Assembly: GCF_003031675.1 (NCBI RefSeq) | Contig: NZ_PYWX01000068.1 | Span: forward strand, 1-64,000 | DNA: 64,000 nt | Origin: Pseudomonas palleroniana | Lineage (GTDB): Bacteria > Pseudomonadota > Gammaproteobacteria > Pseudomonadales > Pseudomonadaceae | Direction: 5' to 3' | Part shown: piece after piece, positions 16,239 through 25,774 of the stretch | How positions within the stretch are numbered: position 1 is the first letter of the stretch | Layout of the letters: every line of letters starts with the position of its first letter | Made by a program: the position numbers and the translations under genes | Notes under the pieces: generated by a model | Seen by the model: the letters and a program-made list of their open reading frames with translations, nothing else | Told to the model about the DNA's origin: nothing | Databases searched by the model: none

Positions 16239-17498
16239 TTAGAAACGCTCCAACCGGTAGGCTCCCTGAGCCGGTAACCCAGGGTTCAGTGGTTCAGGTT
16301 TGAGCAGTTGCACGACCATTTCCGCCGTAACGGCCGCCTGCGTCAGCCCCAGATGCTGATGGCCGAACGCAAGCAGCACCTTGCCATCAGCGACGCGATC
16401 AATAATCGGCAAAGAGTCGGGCAAAGACGGCCGAAAGCCCATCCAGGGCGTGGCGCCTTGCGTACTCAGGTCCTGGCGAAACAAGCCCTGGCTCAAGCGA
16501 TGCAATTGCCAGGCGCGCTGCATATTCGGCGGGCGCAGCAGCCCGGCGAATTCCACCGTGCCTGCCAGGCGCAAGCCGCCGAGCATGGGCGTCATGATGA
16601 ACTTGCGCTCAAAGGAGGTGACGGCGAACGGCAGGCGGTCTTGTTCATGAGGCAGCATCAGGTGATAGCCGCGCTCGGTGTCCAGCGGGACTTTTTTGCC
16701 GGTCAGCGCAGTGGTGAGCCGGGCCGAATGCGCACCGCAGGCAATCAGTACCTGGCGCGCCGTCAGCACGCCCTGGTCCGTCATCAACGAGACGCCATCG
16801 GCCTCGACACGCCCATCCACGACGCGCTGCTTGAGAAATTGCACACCCTGGGCCTTGGCGGCCTTGACCAGCTCGCCAACCACGTGAAAAGGGTCGAGAA
16901 AGTGGCCGGTGCCTGGAAAAAACAGCGCACCCTGGATGCTATCGCTCAATTGCGGCGCCGCCTGGCGCACCGCATCGCCTGACCAGACCGCCACCGCCAC
17001 GTTTTGCTGCTGCATTCGCTCGCGCAACGCCTCAATGGCTGCGTGCGACTCGGCGCGTTCATACACCAGCAACGAGCCGTCTGCACGCAGCAGTTGCGCT
17101 TGTTCAATCGACTGCAGCAAGCGCTGCCAGGCCCCCAGGCTGGCCTCATTGAGCGCACGGATGCCCGCCACCGTCCGCCGGTAGCTGGCCGGGCGCAGGT
17201 TCAGCAGCAGGCGCGCAAACCAGGGCAGGGCGCGCGGCAGGTATTTCCAGTCCAGGCGCAAGGGGCCCATGGGGTCCATCAGCATGGCCGGCAGGCGCTT
17301 AAGGATCGAACTATCGGCAATCGGAAACACCTGCTCGGTCGCCAGGTGCCCGGCATTGCCATAAGAGGCGCCCATGCCCGGGTCCTGGGGGTCGACCACC
17401 ACCACGCGACGGCCCTGACGCGCCAATTGCAGGGCACAGGCGACGCCGATAATGCCGGCGCCGACGACCGTGATATCGACCGTGTTGGAAGCGCCCAT
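16239..17498 (-). CDS. FAD-dependent D-hydroxyproline dehydrogenase (DadA-like)
   Basis: 419 residues, D-amino-acid dehydrogenase fold. The N-terminal FAD motif is VVGAGIIGVACALQLARQG, with VVDPQ ending strand 2. The C-terminal part has MGFRPSLPDSLPIIDR and FGHQHLGLTQAA, the family's conserved FAD and substrate region (GHxxxGxT). In this operon it should oxidise cis-4-hydroxy-D-proline to delta1-pyrroline-4-hydroxy-2-carboxylate, feeding electrons to the respiratory chain (LhpB role). ATG 17498 follows the aldehyde dehydrogenase TAG with only 2 bases between, implying coupled translation. Last gene of the operon. Without context it would be called DadA-like. Confidence 0.85.
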   Translation of the reverse strand: MGASNTVDITVVGAGIIGVACALQLARQGRRVVVVDPQDPGMGASYGNAGHLATEQVFPIADSSILKRLPAMLMDPMGPLRLDWKYLPRALPWFARLLLNLRPASYRRTVAGIRALNEASLGAWQRLLQSIEQAQLLRADGSLLVYERAESHAAIEALRERMQQQNVAVAVWSGDAVRQAAPQLSDSIQGALFFPGTGHFLDPFHVVGELVKAAKAQGVQFLKQRVVDGRVEADGVSLMTDQGVLTARQVLIACGAHSARLTTALTGKKVPLDTERGYHLMLPHEQDRLPFAVTSFERKFIMTPMLGGLRLAGTVEFAGLLRPPNMQRAWQLHRLSQGLFRQDLSTQGATPWMGFRPSLPDSLPIIDRVADGKVLLAFGHQHLGLTQAAVTAEMVVQLLKPEPLNPGLPAQGAYRLERF

Positions 17499-17500
17499 GG

Positions 17501-19072
17501 CTACACCTCTCTCCGGCCGTTGAGCAAGCGCCGCAGCTGCAGCGGATTGGCCTGCTCAAGTGCGTGGGGCAGCAGGCTGTCCGGGAAGTCCTGATAACAC
17601 ACCGGGCGCAGGAAACGCAGGATCGCCGCCGTCCCCACCGAGGTGCTGCGGGCGTCGGAGGTCGCCGGGAACGGGCCACCGTGGACCATGGCGTCGCAGA
17701 CTTCCACGCCGGTCGGCCAGCCGTTGACCAGCAGGCGCCCGGCTTTGCGTTCAAGCACCGGCAGCAAGGCGCTGGCGCTGGCCAGGTCGGCTGCCTCCAG
17801 ATGCAGGGTGGCGGTGAGCTGGCCTTCCAGATGCTCGCACACCTGGCGCACTTGCACATCGTCGGCACACACCACCAGCAGGGCGCTGGCCCCGAAGATC
17901 TCCGCTTGCAGGTGCTGGTTGGCGAGAAACGCGTCGGCCTGGGTGATGAACAGATGCGCCTGGCCCTGGTTCGGACCGGTGGCCGGCAACCCCCGGGCGA
18001 CGACCTGTGCATGTTCCGCCAGTGCACTCACACCGGTGGCATAGGCATTGAAAATGCCGGGCGTGAGCATGGTCTGCGCCGTGCAGCCTTGCAGTCGCTC
18101 GCTCGCGGCACCGATGAAGCGATCCAGCGCCTCGCCTGCGCGGGCAATCAACAAACCGGGGTTGGTACAAAACTGCCCGGCCCCCTGGGTCAACGACGCC
18201 ACAAAGCCCTCAGCCAACGTGGATGCGCGGGCTTGCAGCGCTGCGGGGAACAGCAGCACCGGGTTGATCGAGCTCATCTCGGCATACACCGGGATGGGTT
18301 CGGGCCGCGCCTGCGCAGCCTGGGTCAAGGCCAGACCGCCGCTGCGCGAGCCGGTAAAGCCGACGGCCTTGATCCGTGCGTCGGTCACCAGCGCGATTCC
18401 CACTTCACGGCCCGAACCGTACAGCAGGGAGAACACGCCTGGCGGCAGACCGCAGGCGCTCACCGCCTGGGCCACTGCGCGCCCGACCAACTCGCTGGTG
18501 CCCGGGTGTGCGCCGTGGGCCTTGACGATCACCGGGCATCCCGCCGCCAGGGCCGACGCGGTGTCACCGCCGGCCACGGAAAAGGCCAGCGGGAAATTAC
18601 TCGCACCGAAGACCGCCACCGGTCCGAGCGGCACCTGGCGTTGACGCAGGTCCGCACGCGGCAGCGGTTGTCGCGAAGGCTCAGCGGTATCCACGCGTAC
18701 GTCCAGCCATTCACCCGCACGCACGGTGCGTGCGAAGGTGCGCAATTGCCCGCAGGTACGGCCGCGCTCACCCTGGATGCGCTGGGGCGGCAGGCCGGTT
18801 TCGGCCACGGCGCGTTCGATCAGTTCGTCGCCGAGCGCCTCGATGTGCTCGGCAATGCTTTCGAGAAAGCTCGCACGAACCTCCAGCGAGGTTTCACGAA
18901 AGGTGTCGAACGCCGCCCAGGCCAGGGCACAGGCGCGTTCGACGTGCTCGCCACTGCCGCCGTGATAGGCGGGCTCCAGCGGCCTGTCGGTGGCGGGGTT
19001 GATGGCCCGGATCGCTTCGCGATTGCCGTAAACGGCGTGCTGTCCGATCAGCATACTGCCCGTCAGAGTCAT
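17501..19072 (-). CDS. Alpha-ketoglutarate semialdehyde dehydrogenase
   Basis: 523 residues from ATG 19072 (AGGA 8 bases before). Aldehyde dehydrogenase superfamily, 2,5-dioxovalerate dehydrogenase branch. Rossmann part PVAVFGASNFPLAFSVAGGD; KAHGAHPGTSELV; VGFTGSRSGGLAL; general-base Glu in YAEMSSINPV; catalytic Cys in GAGQFCTNPG. It oxidises 2,5-dioxopentanoate to 2-oxoglutarate with NAD(P)+, the last step of hydroxyproline breakdown. The same enzyme type serves glucarate or arabinose pathways, but the operon neighbours (epimerase, deaminase) fix the assignment. Confidence 0.88.
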   Translation of the reverse strand: MTLTGSMLIGQHAVYGNREAIRAINPATDRPLEPAYHGGSGEHVERACALAWAAFDTFRETSLEVRASFLESIAEHIEALGDELIERAVAETGLPPQRIQGERGRTCGQLRTFARTVRAGEWLDVRVDTAEPSRQPLPRADLRQRQVPLGPVAVFGASNFPLAFSVAGGDTASALAAGCPVIVKAHGAHPGTSELVGRAVAQAVSACGLPPGVFSLLYGSGREVGIALVTDARIKAVGFTGSRSGGLALTQAAQARPEPIPVYAEMSSINPVLLFPAALQARASTLAEGFVASLTQGAGQFCTNPGLLIARAGEALDRFIGAASERLQGCTAQTMLTPGIFNAYATGVSALAEHAQVVARGLPATGPNQGQAHLFITQADAFLANQHLQAEIFGASALLVVCADDVQVRQVCEHLEGQLTATLHLEAADLASASALLPVLERKAGRLLVNGWPTGVEVCDAMVHGGPFPATSDARSTSVGTAAILRFLRPVCYQDFPDSLLPHALEQANPLQLRRLLNGRREV

Positions 19073-19130
19073 GGAGTCGTCCTGCAAAAAAGGAAGGGGC
19101 CGCCATGACCGTCACGGCGGCGCGAAAGGC

Positions 19131-20078
19131 TCAGGCGACGTTCTGTTCAGCCGACCAGTTGGCGTACCACTGGCGGAACAGGGCGTACTGGTTTTCGGCA
19201 TAACGGCGTTGAGCGTCACTGAGTACGTCGGTTTCATTGAAGTGCAGGGCGTATTGCCGCTCGCCGTTGAGGACCATCAGGTGCTTGTAATACAGCACCA
19301 GGTCGCAGCCTTCATCGAACGACGACAACACGCCCAGCGCCGCTTCCAGCTCACGGGCCAGGCGTCGAGCCTTGGCGTCGCCCTTGGCGGCTTGTTTGCT
19401 CAGTGCGACCAGTTGCAGCACTTCCCGAGGCAGCGCGTTGCCGATGCCGGTGATGGCGCCGGTGGCGTTGCAGTTGACGAAACCGTGGACCACTTGGGTG
19501 TCGACACCCACCATCAGGGTCACGTCATCGTCTTTGGAGGTGATGTTTTCCGCCGCATAACGCAGGTCCGCGCCACCGCCGAATTCCTTGAAGCCGATCA
19601 GGTTCGGGTGTTCGCGGCGCAGTTCGAAGAACAGGTCGGCGCGGGTGGCGAAACCGTAGTAAGGGCTGTTGTAGATCACCGCTGGCAGGTTCGGCGCCGC
19701 CTTGAGGACCGCCGCAAAGTGGGCCTTTTGCGCAGTGGCACTGGCACCACGCGACAGCACCCGGGGAATCACCATCAAACCGTGGGCGCCGACCTTGGCC
19801 GCATGGGCTGCGTGGGCCACCGCTTCACGGCTGTTCACTGCGCCGGTGCCGACAATCGTCGGTACCCCGGCCGCCACCAGGCGTGCCACACCTTCCTGGC
19901 GTTCGGCTTCGGTGAGCAACGGCCAGTCGCCCATCGAGCCGCAATACACCACGGCGCTCATGCCGATATCGACCAGTTCGCGGCCTTTGGCAACCAGCGC
20001 ATCGAAATCCGGTTTGCGTTCTGGAGTGCACGGGGTCATCAGGGCGGGGATGCAACCGGTGAAGATATTGTCGCTCAT
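19131..20078 (-). CDS. Delta1-pyrroline-4-hydroxy-2-carboxylate deaminase (DapA family)
   Basis: 315 residues from ATG 20078 (GGAGC upstream); the frame extends to 20219 but the extra 47 residues are not family-like. TIM-barrel class I aldolase fold: IPALMTPCTPERKPDF, VYCGSMGDWPLLTEAER, the Tyr in VIYNSPYYGF, and the Schiff-base Lys in LIGFKEFGGG. Family members include dihydrodipicolinate synthase. Next to a 4-hydroxyproline epimerase and an alpha-ketoglutarate semialdehyde dehydrogenase, the expected reaction is deamination of the pyrroline hydroxy acid to 2,5-dioxopentanoate (LhpC/HypD role). Confidence 0.87.
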   Translation of the reverse strand: MSDNIFTGCIPALMTPCTPERKPDFDALVAKGRELVDIGMSAVVYCGSMGDWPLLTEAERQEGVARLVAAGVPTIVGTGAVNSREAVAHAAHAAKVGAHGLMVIPRVLSRGASATAQKAHFAAVLKAAPNLPAVIYNSPYYGFATRADLFFELRREHPNLIGFKEFGGGADLRYAAENITSKDDDVTLMVGVDTQVVHGFVNCNATGAITGIGNALPREVLQLVALSKQAAKGDAKARRLARELEAALGVLSSFDEGCDLVLYYKHLMVLNGERQYALHFNETDVLSDAQRRYAENQYALFRQWYANWSAEQNVA

Positions 20079-20113
20079 TGTTCTAGCTCCGTTCAGTTGA
20101 AGAGGCGGGGGGC

Positions 20114-21040
20114 TCAGATGCCCCAGGCAAAAGGGTCCTGTGCGTCGATCAGCAAGGTGCTGTCGGCGGTCATATAGGCGCGGCCGGTAATGAAGGGGCG
20201 TACGTGTTCGCCGTCCCACTCATAGCGGCCTTCGAATTGGCTGCCGGTGATGCTGGCTTGCACCCAGGTTTCACCCTCGGCGAGTTTTCCATCAGCGGCC
20301 AGGCACGCGAGTTTGGCGCTGGTGCCGGTACCGCAAGGCGAGCGGTCGTAAGCGCCGCCGGGGCACATGACGAAGTTGCGGCTGTCGGCCTGGGCGTCAT
20401 CGGCGAACAGCTCGATATGGTCGATCACGGCACCGTCTGCGCCATAAATGCCCTGGGTGCGCAGCGCCTTGAGCAGCGTCCGGGTGTAGTCACTCAGGAC
20501 GTCGACGTTATCCATCTGCAGCGTCTGGCCGTGGTCCGACACCAGGAAAAACCAGTTGCCGCCCCAGGCGATATCGCCCTGCACCACGCCATGCCCAGGC
20601 ACCTGCACCGACACGGCCTGGCGATAACGATAGGCCGGCACGTTGCGCAGGGTCACGGCACCGTCGGCGTGCAGCGTGGCGGCGACCGGGCCGACCGGCG
20701 TGTCGATGTGGTGGACGCCGGGGGCGATATCGCCCAGGTGGTACAGCGAGGCCACCAGGCCGATGGTGCCGTGGCCGCACATGCCGAGGTAGCCGGCGTT
20801 ATTGAAGAAGATCACCCCGCAGGTCGCGCCGGGTGTGATCGGCGCGCAGTACAGCGCGCCGACCAGCACATCATTGCCACGCGGTTCGAGCAGGCAGGCG
20901 CGGCGCCACTGGTCGTGATGGGTGCGCAGATAGTCGAGTTTTTCGGCGAGGGTATCGCCGACCAGTTCAGGAAAGCCGTCCATGACCAGGCGTGTGGGTT
21001 CGCCGCCGGTGTGGGAGTCGATAACGTGCAACCGTTTCAT
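20114..21040 (-). CDS. lhpA: 4-hydroxyproline 2-epimerase
   Basis: 308 residues, proline racemase superfamily. Both catalytic cysteines are present: Cys88 in GYLGMCGHGTIG and Cys236 in DRSPCGTGTSAKLA, the same numbering as described for Pseudomonas 4-hydroxyproline epimerases. The 3-hydroxyproline dehydratases of this family have Ser/Thr instead of one Cys. It interconverts trans-4-hydroxy-L-proline and cis-4-hydroxy-D-proline, the first pathway step. Start: ATG 21040 has GGAG 5-8 bases before; an in-frame ATG at 21052 overlaps the permease stop as TGATG, so translation is coupled either way. Confidence 0.93.
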   Translation of the reverse strand: MKRLHVIDSHTGGEPTRLVMDGFPELVGDTLAEKLDYLRTHHDQWRRACLLEPRGNDVLVGALYCAPITPGATCGVIFFNNAGYLGMCGHGTIGLVASLYHLGDIAPGVHHIDTPVGPVAATLHADGAVTLRNVPAYRYRQAVSVQVPGHGVVQGDIAWGGNWFFLVSDHGQTLQMDNVDVLSDYTRTLLKALRTQGIYGADGAVIDHIELFADDAQADSRNFVMCPGGAYDRSPCGTGTSAKLACLAADGKLAEGETWVQASITGSQFEGRYEWDGEHVRPFITGRAYMTADSTLLIDAQDPFAWGI

Positions 21041-21051
21041 AAAACGCTCCA

Positions 21052-22677
21052 TCAAGGGGTAGCCGGGGACAGGGGGGCGCTGTAGTGCGTGGCGCTGACG
21101 GCTTCGCTTTCGTCGTCTTCGTTTTCCAGGCGTACGAGGTGCGCAGGCACGCCGGTGGCGGCGCCCCAGTAATAAATCCCCAGGGCGCAGGCCGCGACGA
21201 CCAGCGTGTCGAATGGATGACTGAGCACGCCGATGCCACCGAAACTGCCGAGCTTGGAGAGCAGGATGGTCACCGCGTAGAAACCGATCAGCCAGGCCGA
21301 CGAGCGCACTTGCTGCTGCAGGTTCAGGTGCGTAGTCGGCACCCACCGGGCACACAGCAGGTACACCGCAAACATCAGGATTTGCAGGCCGAGCAGCCAG
21401 GACACGATGCTCCAGCCGGACCAGTACACGATCAGTGCGGCAATGATGAACGACAGCGGGCCGAGCACCGCCATGCCCTTGACGCGGAACGGACGCAGCA
21501 TGTGCGGCGCATTGCGGCGCAGCGCGGCGACGGTCACCGGGGCTACCGCGTAACTGAGAATCAGGGCGGCGGAGACCACATTGATCAGCGCTTCCCAGGA
21601 GGGGAACGGCAGGGTCCAGAACACCGACAAGCCAAAGGTCAGCCACAGCGCCGGGCGCGGGATGCCGGACTTTTCATCGATGCGGGTGAAGACCTTGAAG
21701 AAGGTGCCGGTCTGCGCCCAGCCGTACACCACACGCGGTGTGGCATTCATGTAGATATTGCCGCAGCCGCTGGGGGAGATCACTGCGTCGGCCACCACCA
21801 GGTACGCCAGCCAACCCACACCCAGCGCCAGGGCGATGTCACGATACGGCAGGGCGAGTTCCTTGCTGATCCCGGCCCAGCCGTCGGCGAGCATTTGCGT
21901 CGGCACACCTCCGAGAAAGGCGGTTTGCAGCAACACGTAGATCGCGGTGGACAGCAACACCGAAAGGATCAGTGCAATCGGAATCGTGCGTTGCGGGTTC
22001 TTCACTTCACTGGCCACCGAGATGATCGGCGTCAGGCCCAGGTACGCGAAAATCACACCGCCGGCTGACACGGCCATTTCAATCCCCGAAAGACCAAAGG
22101 GTGCGAAGCCATGCACCTGGAAATTCTCCGGCTTGAAGAAGGTGAACAGCACGCCGATTACCAGCAGCGGCACGATGAACTTGAACACGCTCACCAGGTT
22201 ATTGGCGATGGCGAAGGTTTTCACGCTGCGGTAGTTGAGGATGAAAAACAGGCACAGCAGGGCGAACTGCACCAGCCAACCAAGGGTGGTCGGGTCGCTG
22301 GAACCGGCTTGGGTCAGCTCGGGAAACCAGGCCGCCGCATATTGGCGCGAGGCAACCACTTCAATCGCCACCAGGCTGGAAAACGCGATCAGCGTGATAA
22401 AACCCATCAGGTAGCCGAGCAGTGGGCCGTGGGAATACACCGGGTAGCGCACCACACCCCCGGCTCGGGGCAAAGCGGCGCCGAGTTCGCAGTACACGAT
22501 GCCCAGCAGCAGCACCGCGAAGCCACCCAGCAACCAGGAGAAAATCCCTGCGGGGCCGGCGATTGCAGACACGTGGCTGGCCGCAAACAACCAGCCCGAA
22601 CCGAAGATGGCGCCCAGCCCGATAAAGGTGAGGTCCATCAGTGAAAGTTGTTTCTTGAACTTGCCTTGAGCAGACAT
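21052..22677 (-). CDS. APC-superfamily amino-acid permease (hydroxyproline uptake)
   Basis: 541 residues, about 12 transmembrane helices. The first helix has FIGLGAIFGSGWLFAASHVSAIAGPAG, the unwound GSGW substrate-binding segment of APC carriers. The C-terminal tail after the last helix is hydrophilic and acidic. It is the first gene of the catabolic operon and its stop overlaps the alternative epimerase start, so the substrate is most likely hydroxyproline or a derived imino acid. Specificity within APC cannot be read from sequence. Confidence 0.83.
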   Translation of the reverse strand: MSAQGKFKKQLSLMDLTFIGLGAIFGSGWLFAASHVSAIAGPAGIFSWLLGGFAVLLLGIVYCELGAALPRAGGVVRYPVYSHGPLLGYLMGFITLIAFSSLVAIEVVASRQYAAAWFPELTQAGSSDPTTLGWLVQFALLCLFFILNYRSVKTFAIANNLVSVFKFIVPLLVIGVLFTFFKPENFQVHGFAPFGLSGIEMAVSAGGVIFAYLGLTPIISVASEVKNPQRTIPIALILSVLLSTAIYVLLQTAFLGGVPTQMLADGWAGISKELALPYRDIALALGVGWLAYLVVADAVISPSGCGNIYMNATPRVVYGWAQTGTFFKVFTRIDEKSGIPRPALWLTFGLSVFWTLPFPSWEALINVVSAALILSYAVAPVTVAALRRNAPHMLRPFRVKGMAVLGPLSFIIAALIVYWSGWSIVSWLLGLQILMFAVYLLCARWVPTTHLNLQQQVRSSAWLIGFYAVTILLSKLGSFGGIGVLSHPFDTLVVAACALGIYYWGAATGVPAHLVRLENEDDESEAVSATHYSAPLSPATP

Positions 22678-22864
22678 GGCGGCGCCTTCTTGTGAGTTAT
22701 TGGATAGGCATGCAGTGGCGCTATCGTGAACGCATCAAGGGTGGCGGCGATTGATGTTTTACGCGGATGTGAATGACGAATTCGGCACAATTTGCCGCGC
22801 TCGACAGGCGTGCGAACATGGCGCAATCTGCTCGGCGTCAAAGCCCAAAAGAGCGGTTGAAATC

Positions 22865-23623
22865 ATGATGCAGAGCGCGTTTACGGCCCTTCTCCAGGGG
22901 GCACGCCCACACAGCATCGAACAGCTACTGGCGGGTATGGCGCAGCTGTTGCCGATGTTGGACGTGATTCCCAATGCCGCGATTTTCATCAAGGATGTCG
23001 ACGCCCGTTACGTACTCGCCAACCACACGCTGGTGCAACGTTGCGGCCTCAAACAGCTGCAGCCGCTGCTGGGCAAGACCAGCGCCGAAGTGTTTCCGGC
23101 GCAGTTGGGGCCGGGTTACACCGAACAGGATCGGCGCGTGCTGGAACAAGGCTTTGTGCTTGAGGATCAGCTGGAACTGCACCTGTATGGCACTCGCGAG
23201 CCGGGTTGGTGCCTGACCCATAAATGGCCCTTGTATAACCACGAACACCAGATCATCGGCTTGGCGGGCATTTCGGTTGACCTGCAGTCGGCCAGCGAAA
23301 AACATCCGGCCTATCAGCGGCTGGCCGCTGTGGACGAGTATATCCGGCACAACTTCAATCGACGTGTCACCCTCGGTGAGTTGACGCGCATTGCCGGCAT
23401 TTCCGTGGCGCAGCTGGAGCGTTATTGCAAGCGTGTCTTCCACCTCACGCCGCGCCAGATGATCCAGAAGGTGCGCTTGGAGAACGCCCATCGGCTGCTG
23501 CATACCGAACTGCCGATCACCGATGTGGCATTGCAGTGCGGCTATACCGACCACAGTGCGTTTACCCGGCAGTTCAAGGCGTCGACCGGGTTCACCCCGC
23601 GCCAATATCGGCAGTTGCGATAG
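22865..23623 (+). CDS. AraC-family regulator with PAS-like sensor domain
   Basis: 252 residues from ATG 22865 (the open frame reaches 22751 but without family sequence). The N-terminal PAS-like domain has LDVIPNAAIFIKDVDARYVLAN and IIGLAGISVDLQ. The C-terminal AraC double helix-turn-helix has LGELTRIAGISVAQLERYCKR and ITDVALQCGYTDHSAFTRQFKASTG-like text ending GFTPRQYRQLR. It is divergent from the hydroxyproline operon, sharing a roughly 190-base intergenic region, which makes it the best candidate for the pathway activator. Confidence 0.82.
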   Translation: MMQSAFTALLQGARPHSIEQLLAGMAQLLPMLDVIPNAAIFIKDVDARYVLANHTLVQRCGLKQLQPLLGKTSAEVFPAQLGPGYTEQDRRVLEQGFVLEDQLELHLYGTREPGWCLTHKWPLYNHEHQIIGLAGISVDLQSASEKHPAYQRLAAVDEYIRHNFNRRVTLGELTRIAGISVAQLERYCKRVFHLTPRQMIQKVRLENAHRLLHTELPITDVALQCGYTDHSAFTRQFKASTGFTPRQYRQLR

Positions 23624-23707
23624 TTAGCGCCAACGCAATGCAACGAATGACCGCCGTTGACCCTCCTATGCTTACCAATACCCTTTCACCACACAGGTAT
23701 CAGGCTT

Positions 23708-25774
23708 ATGACGGCGGTAGACAACGATCATGTGAACTGGCTGGTTGAGCAATCGATGCTGCACGCGGCACGCCAGCGGGCCAAGCTGTATTCCGGGCAG
23801 GGGCGCCTGTGGCAGCAGCCCTACGCGCAGACCCGGCCCCGTGATGCGTCAGCGTTGTCGTCTGTGTGGTTTACCGCGTACCCGGCGTCGATCGTGACCC
23901 GTGAGGGCGGCACGGTGCTGGAGGCGTTGGGGGATGAAAGCCTGTGGCATGCGCTGTCCAAGATCGGTATTCAGGGGATTCACAACGGCCCACTGAAAAA
24001 ATCCGGCGGGCTTTCCGGTACCCGGCATACGCCGACCATCGACGGCAATTTCGACCGCATCAGCTTTGAAATCGACCCGGAGCTGGGCACCGACGCGCAG
24101 CTGCAAGCGTTGACGCGCATGGCCGCAGCGCACAACGCGGTGGTCATCGATGACGTCATCCCCTCGCACACCGGCAAAGGCGCGGATTTTCGCCTGGCCG
24201 AGATGGCCTACGAAGACTATCCCGGCCTTTACCACATGGTGGAAATCCGCGAGGAAGACTGGTCGTTGCTGCCGGACGTCGCCCCAGGCCGCGATGCGCA
24301 GAACCTCAGCCCGACCCAGGTCGACGCCTTGCGCGACAAGCATTACATCGTCGGCCAGCTGCAACGGGTGATCTTCTTCGAACCGGGAGTGAAGGAAACC
24401 GACTGGAGCGCAACGCCCGTAGTGCAAGGCGTGGACGGCAAGCCGCGGCGCTGGGTGTACCTGCATTACTTCAAGGAGGGGCAGCCCTCGCTCAACTGGC
24501 TCGACCCTTCGTTCGCCGCGCAGCAAATGATCATCGGTGACGCCTTGCATGCCATCGATGTGATGGGCTCCAAGATCCTGCGCCTGGACGCCAATGGCTT
24601 TCTGGGTGTGGAGCGCAAGCTTGATGGCACGGCCTGGTCGGAAAGCCACCCGCTCGCCGTCACCGGCAACCAGTTGCTGGGCGGGGCGATTCGCAAGGCG
24701 GGCGGCTTCAGCTTCCAGGAGCTGAACCTGACCGTGGACGATATCGCCGCCATGTCCCACGGCGGCGCGGACCTTTCCTATGACTTCATCACCCGGCCGG
24801 CCTACCAGCATGCCTTGCTGGTGGGCGACACGGAGTTTTTGCGCTTGATGCTGCGCGAGATGCACAGCCAGGGCATCGACCCCGGTTCGTTGATCCACGC
24901 GCTACAGAACCACGATGAACTGACCCTGGAGCTGGTGCATTTCTGGACCCTGCACGCCCATGACACTTATCTCTATCAAGGCCAGACCTTCCCCGGCAAT
25001 ATCCTGCGCGAACACATCCGCGAGCAGATGTACGAACGCCTGGCCGGCGAACAGGCGCCGTATAACCTCAAGTTCGTGACCAACGGGGTGTCCTGCACCA
25101 CGGCGAGCATCATCACGGCCGCCTTGGGTATTCGTGATCTGGAGGCGATTACCGCTGCCGATATCCGGCAGATCCGCCAGATACATCTGCTGCTGGCGAT
25201 GTACAACGCGATGCAACCTGGGGTGTTCGCCTTGTCCGGCTGGGACCTGGTGGGCGCATTACCGTTGGCGGCGCAGGACGTGGCGCACCTGATGGCCGAT
25301 GGCGACACACGCTGGATTCATCGCGGGGCCTACGACCTGGTGGACCTGAACCCGCAGGCCGAGCTGTCGGCGGGGCAAATGCCGCGCGCGCGAACCTTGT
25401 ACGGCAATCTCAATGAACAGTTGCAGGACCCCGAATCGTTTGCCTCGCAACTGCAAAAGATCCTCGCGGTGCGCCGCGCCTATGACATTGCGGCCAGCCG
25501 CCAGATCCTGGTGCCGGACGTCGAGCATCCGGGCTTGCTGGTCATGGTTCACGAATTGCCGGCGAGCAAGGGCACCCAAATCACAGCGCTCAACTTCGGC
25601 GCCACGCCGATTACCGAAACCCTGCACCTGCCGGATATCGCGCCGGGGCCGGTGGTCGACATTATCAACGAACGGGTCGAGGGCGACCTGACCGCCGAGG
25701 GGGAATTCACTCTTACGCTGGATGCCTACGAAGGCCTGGCGCTGCGGGTGGTCAGCCATTCTCCGATGCTTTGA
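23708..25774 (+). CDS. treS: Trehalose synthase / maltose alpha-D-glucosyltransferase (GH13)
   Basis: 688 residues from ATG 23708, matching the length of the P. stutzeri and P. putida trehalose synthases. It isomerises maltose to trehalose. GH13 barrel motifs: DDVIPSHTG (region I), KILRLDANGFLGVE with the nucleophile Asp, FQELNL with the acid Glu, and LQNHDELT (third carboxylate). No maltokinase domain is fused and no glg or treYZ genes are adjacent, unlike the other Pseudomonas TreS-Pep2 type. Its 3' end overlaps the convergent hydrolase by 23 bases. Confidence 0.88.
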   Translation: MTAVDNDHVNWLVEQSMLHAARQRAKLYSGQGRLWQQPYAQTRPRDASALSSVWFTAYPASIVTREGGTVLEALGDESLWHALSKIGIQGIHNGPLKKSGGLSGTRHTPTIDGNFDRISFEIDPELGTDAQLQALTRMAAAHNAVVIDDVIPSHTGKGADFRLAEMAYEDYPGLYHMVEIREEDWSLLPDVAPGRDAQNLSPTQVDALRDKHYIVGQLQRVIFFEPGVKETDWSATPVVQGVDGKPRRWVYLHYFKEGQPSLNWLDPSFAAQQMIIGDALHAIDVMGSKILRLDANGFLGVERKLDGTAWSESHPLAVTGNQLLGGAIRKAGGFSFQELNLTVDDIAAMSHGGADLSYDFITRPAYQHALLVGDTEFLRLMLREMHSQGIDPGSLIHALQNHDELTLELVHFWTLHAHDTYLYQGQTFPGNILREHIREQMYERLAGEQAPYNLKFVTNGVSCTTASIITAALGIRDLEAITAADIRQIRQIHLLLAMYNAMQPGVFALSGWDLVGALPLAAQDVAHLMADGDTRWIHRGAYDLVDLNPQAELSAGQMPRARTLYGNLNEQLQDPESFASQLQKILAVRRAYDIAASRQILVPDVEHPGLLVMVHELPASKGTQITALNFGATPITETLHLPDIAPGPVVDIINERVEGDLTAEGEFTLTLDAYEGLALRVVSHSPML

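Noticed and set aside
17564..19108. A 514-codon open frame opposite the semialdehyde dehydrogenase
   Set aside because: Antisense shadow; the minus strand carries full aldehyde dehydrogenase motifs.
20114..21646. 510-residue version of the epimerase
   Set aside because: The first 200 codons overlap the permease gene in another frame; both real proteins are well defined.
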